From an uncultured Akkermansia sp. (GTDB lineage Bacteria; Verrucomicrobiota; Verrucomicrobiia; Verrucomicrobiales; Akkermansiaceae), in contig CAJGCV010000070.1 in assembly GCA_904501915.1 (NCBI GenBank), positions 1-10,484 on the forward strand: a stretch of 10,484 nucleotides of DNA. Reading direction: 5' to 3'. The notes beneath the pieces are model-generated. The model was not told the origin of the DNA. It saw only the letters and a program-made list of their open reading frames with translations, and did no database searches. Of this stretch, positions 5,550-10,484 are shown piece by piece. Made by a program: the position numbers and the translations under genes. The first letter of the stretch is position 1. The number at the start of each line of letters is the position of its first letter.

Positions 5550-6523
5550 TACGCCCCGGTATAGTTGCCCTGGGGGTGGCTGCGCTGGCCCTTACCGCGT
5601 GTTCCCCCATCCGGACCGAGCTGAAACCAGACCGGAAAGCGGAATTGGCGGAGTCTGATAAAAAGGAAACCACCGTGCCCGGCATGAATCCGTTGTTGCC
5701 TGGTGTGGCGGTCGACCCCAATGCGCAGACGTATAACGTAACCACCTCTGAAGAACTGGAAAAAATTGACAATGGGGCAGAAGGTGAAGTGTATTTCACG
5801 GACCCGGATAACCCTGATGCAGATATTGAAGGAATCACCGCCGCATTCGAGTCTCAGCGCAGCGGTAATGTGTGGCTGAATAACTATGCTCAGGCCACGC
5901 GTTTTGCGCATCGGGAATGCCGCCCGCTCATCATCTGGTTTCATGATTCTGTGCTGGCACCGCGCAGCTCGCTTCTGGGGGCACACCTGCTCAATAAACC
6001 AGAGTTCGAAGAATGGTGTGCGGAGCGAGTTGTGCGACTCAAACTTGATTCCGGCGCAGAGATGGGGGGCTTTCAGCCCGGCGCGCCCAAATACGGGCGT
6101 GCGGCCATTGAGCGTCTCGCCCGCAGGTATGGCCTCACCAAACGCCCGGCCCTGGCTGTTATTTCGCCACGTGGCAAGTTTGTGGCCGGTGTTGATGGGT
6201 ACGATGATTACGCCCGCCAGATTGGTATTCTGCTGAAGCAGGCTGTCATTAACGCCGAAAAGGAAATGGCGGATTACCGGCAGCAGCTGGAAAAAAAAGG
6301 ATATCGCACCTGGAGCTCTGTCACCGGAGAAGAATCCCTCTTTGCCCGCCTGCAGCGTTATAACCCGGAAAAGCAGCTCGCCTACCTCAAGGAATACGGT
6401 GGCCGGATTACCCGCATCCGCCTCAGCCGACTCTGTAAGGAAGACCGGGATTTCATTCTCCGTGAGCAGGAAGAAAAGGAAGAGCGCAAGGCTGAGAAAA
6501 AACGCAAGCGGATAGAAGCATGA
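5546..6523 (+). CDS. Lipoprotein with thioredoxin-like domain lacking the CxxC
   Basis: 325 residues. Residues 1-19 form a lipoprotein signal peptide with lipobox LTAC (C19), so the protein is probably anchored on the membrane facing the periplasm. After a low-complexity linker (20-105), residues about 109-235 look like a thioredoxin fold of the Thioredoxin_7 kind: N113-YAQATRFAHRECRPLIIWFHDS (113-135), the helix up to FEEWCAERVVRLKLD (154-168), and RYGLTKRPALAVISPRGK (194-211) with the likely cis-proline P201. Where the redox CxxC would be the sequence reads WFHDSVLAPRSS, so disulfide chemistry is unlikely; a binding or structural role is inferred. Residues 235-325 are highly charged and helical, ending KEERKAEKKRKRIEA. 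It overlaps mazG upstream and the TetR gene downstream by 4 bases each. Confidence 0.8.
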   Translation: MIRPGIVALGVAALALTACSPIRTELKPDRKAELAESDKKETTVPGMNPLLPGVAVDPNAQTYNVTTSEELEKIDNGAEGEVYFTDPDNPDADIEGITAAFESQRSGNVWLNNYAQATRFAHRECRPLIIWFHDSVLAPRSSLLGAHLLNKPEFEEWCAERVVRLKLDSGAEMGGFQPGAPKYGRAAIERLARRYGLTKRPALAVISPRGKFVAGVDGYDDYARQIGILLKQAVINAEKEMADYRQQLEKKGYRTWSSVTGEESLFARLQRYNPEKQLAYLKEYGGRITRIRLSRLCKEDRDFILREQEEKEERKAEKKRKRIEA

Positions 6524-7140
6524 GCAAATCGGATGATACCAAGGCGCAGATTATGCGCGCGGCTGTGCAGCAGTTCACCCGCCTGGGGTACGAAGGCGCG
6601 GCCGTACGCGATATTGCCAATGCCGCCGGAGTGAATATCGGCCTTATCCGCTACCATTTCGGGCATAAGGCAGATTTATACCGCGATACGCTCGCGTACC
6701 TTTCCACCCAGTATAACGAGGTGTGCCTGGCAGCGCTGGCAGAAGCCCGCACCGGTGGCTCGCCGGAGGAAATCATCGGTTCCTGGTTGCTTGCACCCAT
6801 TGTAGCCTGGCAGGATGCCACCGTGGCCACCGGTGAAGAAGTGCTTTGTTTCCTCAACAAGATGGGCTATGAAGCCCCGGAGCTCACGCGCGAGGTATAC
6901 GAATCCCACTATTCCTACGCGCTTCAGGAATGGCAGGATGCCATACGTGCCCATTTCCCCGGCATGCAGCGCGGAGACTGGCTCTGGTTCCTTACCTCTT
7001 TGCGTGGCATGTATTTCAACATTGTGGCGCACAATGACTTCACGCTCTGGTCGCTCCCGGATATCTCCAATCGCGAGGCGGCCATCCGTCGCCTCGCTGC
7101 GGATGCGGTAGCGTTGCTTAAAATTGCCAGTCAGGCGTAA
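6520..7140 (+). CDS. TetR-family transcriptional regulator
   Basis: 206 residues, typical for TetR. The N-terminal DNA-binding domain spans 5-53: KAQIMRAAVQQFTRLGYEGAAVRDIANAAGVNIGLIRYHFGHKADLY contains the helix-turn-helix (27-48) and the family-typical Y45-H-F-G-x-K. The rest is a helical ligand-binding/dimerisation domain with several Trp residues (W69 area of the C-domain, W159) whose ligand is unknown. The ATGA overlap with the lipoprotein gene makes it the last of four coupled genes (from 4429), so it is likely co-expressed and may autoregulate the cluster. No candidate TetR operator stands out in the promoter region at 3821-3849. Its stop codon directly abuts the stop of the convergent SMUG1 gene, with no room for a terminator. 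Confidence 0.92.
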   Translation: MSKSDDTKAQIMRAAVQQFTRLGYEGAAVRDIANAAGVNIGLIRYHFGHKADLYRDTLAYLSTQYNEVCLAALAEARTGGSPEEIIGSWLLAPIVAWQDATVATGEEVLCFLNKMGYEAPELTREVYESHYSYALQEWQDAIRAHFPGMQRGDWLWFLTSLRGMYFNIVAHNDFTLWSLPDISNREAAIRRLAADAVALLKIASQA

Positions 7141-7878
7141 TTAATGCAGCCCGGCTTGTGCCAGAATAGCGGCAATCTGTTCTTTCGGGCGCTGCGGCCA
7201 GAACTTGTTGGCAACCGGACTGGCGGGGGAGGGGTGCAGAATGGTGCCCAGGGTGAATTGCTGCCCGGGCAGGGCAGCGGCGGCAAGTTCGAGCTGTTTG
7301 AGCGCATAGCCTCCCACGCCGATGAGTACCCGCGGCTGCAGAATCTCAATCAACCGCACCAGGTGGCGCTGGCAGGCGGCATCCAGTGCCTCCACCTGGC
7401 TCTTGGGCAGCTGGGTGGGGGTGATGTTGGCGCCGCTCTCGCTCATCCAGATAAGTGGGCAGTAGTTTGCCACATAGGCATGCTTGAAAAACTCTTCCGC
7501 TGTGCCGTACATTTCTTCAAACAAGCCCCAGAGCCGCCGCCCGCTCACTTCGGAACGCGGACAGGAAAATCCCTGTACCGGGCGTTTCGGGTGCGTCTTC
7601 TCCGGCTGTCCCACTGAGGCCATGATACCCATCCACAGCGTGACTGCCGCAATCTCACCAAAGGGGACACCCGTCTGCGCCATGCCGAAAGGCCCCGGGT
7701 TCATCCCCAGGTAGAGCACATCCTTCTGCCCTGCGCCGAACTTGCGGATATAGGCCTCGTGGCCTTCCCAGGCATAATCAAGCGGGTTGTAGGTATAAGC
7801 CACAGGCGCGGCAAATTCCAGTGTTCCCACCTCGCGGCTTAATTCTTTGGCAGCGGCAATAAGTTGTTCTCTCTGCAT
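7141..7878 (-). CDS. SMUG1-type single-strand-selective uracil-DNA glycosylase
   Basis: 245 residues. It should remove uracil (and oxidised pyrimidines such as 5-hydroxymethyluracil) from DNA to start base excision repair. Motif 1 is LGMNPGPFGMAQTGVPFGE (57-75), practically identical to vertebrate SMUG1, with the catalytic Asn60 of GMNPG. N138 in NYCPLIWM fits the base-recognition Asn position, and motif 2 is HPSPASPVANKFW (215-227) with H215 matching the conserved His. The overall length is a little below that of animal SMUG1. SMUG1 is best known in animals, with a patchy set of bacterial members, so horizontal transfer in the family history is plausible. It has its own promoter divergent from parA and converges on the TetR gene. 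The start ATG at 7878 lies six bases after a -10. Confidence 0.94.
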   Translation of the reverse strand: MQREQLIAAAKELSREVGTLEFAAPVAYTYNPLDYAWEGHEAYIRKFGAGQKDVLYLGMNPGPFGMAQTGVPFGEIAAVTLWMGIMASVGQPEKTHPKRPVQGFSCPRSEVSGRRLWGLFEEMYGTAEEFFKHAYVANYCPLIWMSESGANITPTQLPKSQVEALDAACQRHLVRLIEILQPRVLIGVGGYALKQLELAAAALPGQQFTLGTILHPSPASPVANKFWPQRPKEQIAAILAQAGLH

Positions 7879-7884
7879 GCGCTC

Positions 7885-7912
7885 AACATATCATAAAAAC
7901 GGCGGAATGCAA
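7885..7912 (-). promoter_or_regulatory. SMUG1 gene promoter (TTGCAT-16-TATGTT, extended -10)
   Basis: On the minus strand TTGCAT (7912-7907), 16 bases, then TATGTT (7890-7885), preceded by TGA. Six bases (GAGCGC) separate it from the ATG at 7878, again predicting a leaderless message. The -35 is weaker than at nrdR or parA. Confidence 0.5.
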
Positions 7913-7954
7913 AATCCAAAATCTGCGCATTCGTGTCTGTATGCAAGATACAAC

Positions 7955-7982
7955 TTGAAAAAAAGAGCAGGTCTGGTAGAAT
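7955..7982 (+). promoter_or_regulatory. parA promoter (TTGAAA-16-TAGAAT, extended -10)
   Basis: TTGAAA (7955-7960), 16-base spacer, TAGAAT (7977-7982) preceded by TGG. The -10 overlaps the upstream in-frame ATG (7981) and ends seven bases before GTG 7990, which argues that GTG 7990 is the real start and the transcript is leaderless. Confidence 0.6.
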
Positions 7983-7989
7983 GCCCGGC

Positions 7990-8754
7990 GTGAAAGTCAT
8001 AGCCATAGCGAACCAGAAAGGCGGCGTAGGTAAAACCACTACGGCAGTGAACCTGTCTGCTGCCCTGGCAGCCCGCGGTAAACGCGTGCTGCTCATCGAT
8101 ATGGATTCGCAGGCGAATGCCAGCACCATGCTGGGGGTTGAGGTGGAGAGCGATGCCAGCCTGTACCCTGCGCTCATTGGTGAGTCCCTGCTGGAGGACC
8201 TGGTGCGCCCGACCAGGCGGCGCAATCTTTCCATCGTGCCGGCGCATGTGGATTTGTCCGGCGTGGAAGTGGAGCTCACGCAGAATGATTCGCACCTGAC
8301 CTGCATGTACGATGCCATGGCAGGGCTGCGGCAGCGCGATTATTTTGACTATGTGTTTCTGGATACTCCGCCATCATTGGGTGTGCTGATGACTTCTGCC
8401 CTGTGCGCATGTGACGAGGTGCTCACCCCGATGCAGTGCGAGTTCCTGAGCCTGGAGGGCCTTTCCAAAATCCTCTTTGTCATGGAGCAGATCCGTGAAC
8501 ATGGTGTGAACTCCCGCCTGAAGCACGAGGGTATCATTATGACCATGTACAACAATACCAAGCTTGCCAATGAGGTGATTCGCCAGGTGCAGCAGGAATT
8601 GCCGGATAAGTTGTACAAGACCATCATCCCCCGCTCGGTGCGTGTGGCGGAATCCCCCAGTTTCGGCCGCACGATTATGGAACATGACCGCTTTGGTGCT
8701 GCCTCCATGGCGTACCAGGCTGCCGCGCGTGAATTCATGGCGCGCCACCGCTGA
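7990..8754 (+). CDS. parA: ParA/Soj-family chromosome partitioning ATPase
   Basis: 254 residues from GTG 7990. A deviant Walker-type ATPase that dimerises with ATP, binds DNA non-specifically and, with ParB, drives origin segregation. It has K10-GGVGKTT (10-17) with the signature lysine K10, Walker A' LLIDMDSQAN (34-43), Walker B YVFLDTPPSLG (121-131) and the Soj-like IPRSVRVAESPSFG (213-226). There is no N-terminal helix-turn-helix, so it is the chromosomal short form (plasmid type Ib ParAs are similar in length but usually sit beside parB). Start: ATG 7981 lies within the -10 hexamer and codons further upstream are in the promoter, so GTG 7990 is preferred, giving the typical MKVIAIANQKGG. 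No parB follows; comF comes 14 bases downstream. Confidence 0.93.
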   Translation: MKVIAIANQKGGVGKTTTAVNLSAALAARGKRVLLIDMDSQANASTMLGVEVESDASLYPALIGESLLEDLVRPTRRRNLSIVPAHVDLSGVEVELTQNDSHLTCMYDAMAGLRQRDYFDYVFLDTPPSLGVLMTSALCACDEVLTPMQCEFLSLEGLSKILFVMEQIREHGVNSRLKHEGIIMTMYNNTKLANEVIRQVQQELPDKLYKTIIPRSVRVAESPSFGRTIMEHDRFGAASMAYQAAAREFMARHR

Positions 8755-8768
8755 TTTTTTTTCTGCGT

Positions 8769-9485
8769 ATGCTCAGCTGGCTCTACCCCGGCACTTGTGA
8801 ACTCTGCGGCGAAGAAGCAGAAATGACCATCTGTCCGGAGTGCCTCAGAAATCTGCCCCGGATTCCGGCGCCGGTCTGCCTGCATTGCGGGGCCCCCACA
8901 GCCGGGCAGCAGACTGAGCCCGACCGCTGCGGGGAATGCACTGGGCAGCCCCGCTCGTTTGTGCTGGCACGGCAGTTGCTGCGCCAGACGGAGGAAACCA
9001 TGCGGCTTATTTACGCTTTCAAGTATCACGGCGCGCTGCATCTGGCGCGGCCGCTGGCGTATCTGTTGCAAGAACTCTGGGAAAAGACTCCGCACCTGCT
9101 CAGCCGGAATGACTGGGTGCTCGTGCCTGTGCCGGTGACGCATGCCAGATTGCATACCCGGGGCTACAATCAGGCGGGAGAATTGGCACAGCAGCTCGCC
9201 AGGCTGCGCGGGTTGCGTGTGGAGAACCTGCTGATACGCCGTGATACCGGCGTGCTCAGCCAGACCCGGCTGACCGCGCATGCCCGCCGGTTGAATGCTA
9301 TGCGGGCGTACAGGTTAAAACCGCCTGGCTTATTTTCGCGGCGCAGAACATACCCGCCCTATCTGGTGCTGGTGGATGATGTCTTCACCACCGGCGCCAC
9401 CGCCCGCGCCTGCGCCACTCAGCTCAAAAAGTTGCCGGGCGTGAAAGCTGTTGTGGTTATTTCTCTGGTGCGCATCGGCTCATGA
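8769..9485 (+). CDS. comF: ComF-family protein (phosphoribosyltransferase fold, double zinc ribbon)
   Basis: 238 residues, the usual ComF size. ComF proteins are needed for natural transformation in several bacteria, probably at a cytoplasmic step of incoming single-stranded DNA handling; the exact activity is unsettled. The N-terminal part has four CxxC pairs, C10/C13, C22/C25, C37/C40 and C54/C57, as in a double zinc ribbon. The phosphoribosyltransferase domain has Y82-AFKYHG, VPVPVTHARLHTRGYNQA (119-136) and the PRPP-binding LVLVDDVFTTGAT (about 202-214). It lies 14 bases after parA with no promoter, so the two form an operon; a T-run (8755-8762) lies in the gap without a convincing stem. 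Competence in this organism is not shown by the window. Confidence 0.94.
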   Translation: MLSWLYPGTCELCGEEAEMTICPECLRNLPRIPAPVCLHCGAPTAGQQTEPDRCGECTGQPRSFVLARQLLRQTEETMRLIYAFKYHGALHLARPLAYLLQELWEKTPHLLSRNDWVLVPVPVTHARLHTRGYNQAGELAQQLARLRGLRVENLLIRRDTGVLSQTRLTAHARRLNAMRAYRLKPPGLFSRRRTYPPYLVLVDDVFTTGATARACATQLKKLPGVKAVVVISLVRIGS

Positions 9486-9517
9486 AAAAAAAGCCCCGGC
9501 GGCTGGCGCAGGGGCTT
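9485..9517 (-). terminator. Rho-independent terminator of infA
   Basis: Minus-strand reading: AAGCCCC (9517-9511), a 13-base loop region, GGGGCTT (9497-9491), immediately followed by an unbroken T-run (the + strand A-run 9485-9492). It begins 28 bases after the infA stop. The T-run overlaps the last base of the convergent comF stop codon. Confidence 0.85.
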
Positions 9518-9544
9518 GGCGGAAAAAAGCTGGTCAGCCTGAAA

Positions 9545-9880
9545 TCAGTTCAGGCGGAACGTGATGCGGGCCTTGCTCATATCGTACGGGGAAACCTCGA
9601 TACGCACGCGGTCTCCTACCACCAGGCGGATGAAACGCTTGCGCATCTTGCCGGAGATATGAGCCAGGAACTCATGGCCATTGGCCACCTTCACGCGGAA
9701 CATGGTGCCGGCAAGTACTGCAGAAACCACGCCTTCAAGCTCAATCTCACCCTCGCCGTCGTCGTCTGTCTTCTTGGGTTTCGGGGCGGTGTTAACGGGG
9801 CGTGCTGCATTACCGGCAGGACGCGGACCATTCGGGCGCTGCTGCGGCTTGCCGCCGCGATTATTGGGGGGATTTGCCAT
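9545..9880 (-). CDS. infA: Translation initiation factor IF-1 with N-terminal extension
   Basis: 111 residues from ATG 9880, against about 72 for ordinary IF-1. IF-1 binds the ribosomal A site of the 30S subunit during initiation. The OB-fold core occupies about 44-111: EIELEGVVSAVLAGTMFRVKVANGHEFLAHISGKMRKRFIRLVVGDRVRIEVSPYD matches the family almost throughout, with the last motif SKARITFR in place of the usual (T)KGRI. Residues 1-43 form a low-complexity Pro/Asn/Arg/Gly-rich, basic then acidic tail (PPNNRGGKPQQRPNGPRPAG, then KKTDDDGEGE). An upstream in-frame ATG (9916) would add 12 residues but lies inside a leader hairpin; ATG 9880 is preferred. A promoter TTGCCT-17-TAAACT (9965-9937) gives a leader of about 50 bases. 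It is divergent from rplM. Confidence 0.93.
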   Translation of the reverse strand: MANPPNNRGGKPQQRPNGPRPAGNAARPVNTAPKPKKTDDDGEGEIELEGVVSAVLAGTMFRVKVANGHEFLAHISGKMRKRFIRLVVGDRVRIEVSPYDMSKARITFRLN

Positions 9881-9936
9881 TATGTCGTTCTTTATTTGTT
9901 GCTTCACGCTGCGCATTCCTGCGCTTGCGCGCGCTC

Positions 9937-9965
9937 AGTTTAATGCTGAAATGCCTGTAAGGCAA
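9937..9965 (-). promoter_or_regulatory. infA promoter (TTGCCT-17-TAAACT)
   Basis: On the minus strand TTGCCT (9965-9960), 17 bases, TAAACT (9942-9937). The leader to ATG 9880 contains the hairpin GCGCA-TTCC-TGCGC (9911-9924, + strand) in a G+C-rich stretch. Confidence 0.5.
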
Positions 9966-9993
9966 GCTCTTTTTCGCAATATATGAAAAAAAG

Positions 9994-10009
9994 TTGTGGC
10001 AAGTCACAA
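9994..10009. promoter_or_regulatory. Small palindrome between infA and rplM
   Basis: TTGTG-GCAAGT-CACAA is a perfect 5-bp inverted repeat with 6-base centre, ending 7 bases before the rplM -35. It may be an operator. Its length is short enough to be chance. Confidence 0.25.
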
Positions 10010-10016
10010 AATGCGG

Positions 10017-10045
10017 TTGACATTAAAATTATGCTGTGCTACCCT
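10017..10045 (+). promoter_or_regulatory. rplM promoter (TTGACA-17-TACCCT, extended -10)
   Basis: Consensus TTGACA (10017-10022), 17-base spacer, TACCCT (10040-10045) preceded by TGC. The start near 10052 leaves a leader of about 60 bases, which can form TGGC-GAAA-GCCA, a tetraloop hairpin; whether L13 regulates itself here is unknown. Confidence 0.6.
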
Positions 10046-10114
10046 CTGCGAGCTGGCCTGTTTATGGGTCGCTATGTGGCGAAAGCCAAAACTGGAATAC
10101 GAAATTAAGACAAT

Positions 10115-10484
10115 ATGAAAACCTTCTCTGCCAAGCCTCAGGAAATTGAGCGTAAGTGGTATGTGATCGATGCTGCCGGTAAGGTGCTCGGTCAGGTTGC
10201 AGTTGAAGCAGCTAACCTGCTTCGTGGTAAGAACAAGACCATCTTCACCCCCCACGTGGACTGCGGTGATTATGTGATCATCGTGAACGCCGATAAGGTT
10301 GTGCTCACCGGTAACAAGGAGCGCGCCAAGATTTACACCCGTTACACCGGCTATGTGGGCAACCAGGTGGTGACCACCCCCGCCAAGCTGCGTAAGACTC
10401 ACCCCGAGATGATTGTGGAGCTCGCCGTTAAGGGCATGATTCCCCACACCCGCCAGGGCCGCGCCCAGGGTGGCCGTCTCAAGG
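10115..10484 (+). CDS. rplM: 50S ribosomal protein L13 (3' truncated by window edge)
   Basis: 123 codons are visible of about 142-150. L13 is an early assembly protein of the large ribosomal subunit. The translation is clearly family-like throughout: MKTFSAKPQEIERKWYVIDA (1-20), GKVLGQVAVEAANLLRGKNK, FTPHVDCGDYVIIVNADKVVLTGNK (45-69), YTRYTGYVGN and the L13 signature region ELAVKGMIPHTRQGRAQGGRLK (102-123). The frame stays open to base 10484 and is in the same order as E. coli L13. Codon use is strongly biased (AAG, GTG, CGT/CGC, ACC), fitting high expression. The start ATG is preceded by GAAATTAAGACAAT, with no strong Shine-Dalgarno. rpsI (S9) is expected just beyond the window, from the usual gene order. 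Confidence 0.98.
   Translation, partial: MKTFSAKPQEIERKWYVIDAAGKVLGQVAVEAANLLRGKNKTIFTPHVDCGDYVIIVNADKVVLTGNKERAKIYTRYTGYVGNQVVTTPAKLRKTHPEMIVELAVKGMIPHTRQGRAQGGRLK

Noticed and set aside
7933..7989. Upstream extension of ParA (start at 7933 or ATG 7981)
   Set aside because: The added residues overlap the -35 and -10 of the parA promoter, and ParA proteins begin at MKVIAIANQKGG, matching GTG 7990.
8349..9281. A 310-residue minus-strand open frame
   Set aside because: It is antisense to the parA/comF junction. Both + strand genes have intact catalytic motifs across the region.
9994..10009. CRP/FNR-like site upstream of rplM
   Set aside because: The half-sites TGTGG and TCACA are separated by 4 rather than 6 bases, so the CRP consensus does not fit.

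Overview
The window is a gene-dense bacterial chromosome segment of moderately high G+C content. The protein set (NrdR, reverse rubrerythrin, MntP, MazG, ParA, ComF, IF-1, ribosomal protein L13) is chromosomal housekeeping rather than phage or plasmid. A rubrerythrin peroxidase points to an anaerobe or microaerophile. A SMUG1-type uracil-DNA glycosylase, an N-terminally extended IF-1 and the scarcity of Shine-Dalgarno sequences suggest Verrucomicrobiota, perhaps an Akkermansia relative. That placement is inference from general familiarity, not a database result.

Layout. 1-60: tail of a + strand gene, converging on a three-gene minus-strand operon: nrdR (2102-1611), a 172-residue protein whose start overlaps the nrdR stop (TAATG), and a secreted helical protein (1080-220). 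A 10-12 bp-arm hairpin lies between the convergent genes. The 251-bp divergent region 2103-2353 holds the nrdR promoter with an NrdR-box-like palindrome exactly filling its -35/-10 spacer, another 16-bp palindrome, and the rubrerythrin promoter with a PerR/Fur-like palindrome just upstream of its -35. Rubrerythrin (2354-2899) ends at a strong hairpin and is followed by mntP (3015-3587). The 268-bp gap after mntP contains a MITE/REP-like element with 20-bp perfect terminal inverted repeats (3595-3791).

3856-7140 is a + strand run: a small secreted protein, a 100-residue protein, mazG, a lipoprotein with a redox-dead thioredoxin-like domain, and a TetR regulator. The last four are joined by ATGA overlaps. 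The TetR stop codon directly abuts the stop of the convergent SMUG1 gene (7878-7141). SMUG1 diverges from parA-comF (7990-9485). A Rho-independent terminator serves infA (9880-9545), which diverges from rplM (10115 to the window edge, truncated).

The most interesting cross-cutting signal is regulatory. nrdR, the 3856 gene, the SMUG1 gene and parA each have a sigma70-like promoter whose -10 hexamer ends only 6-7 nt before the start codon, and in mntP the gap is 12 nt. These mRNAs would be leaderless or nearly so, while rubrerythrin, infA and rplM have about 50-60 nt leaders. Four of the five short-leader promoters have a TGn extended -10 and all have G+C-rich discriminators. No gap between genes exceeds 300 bases.
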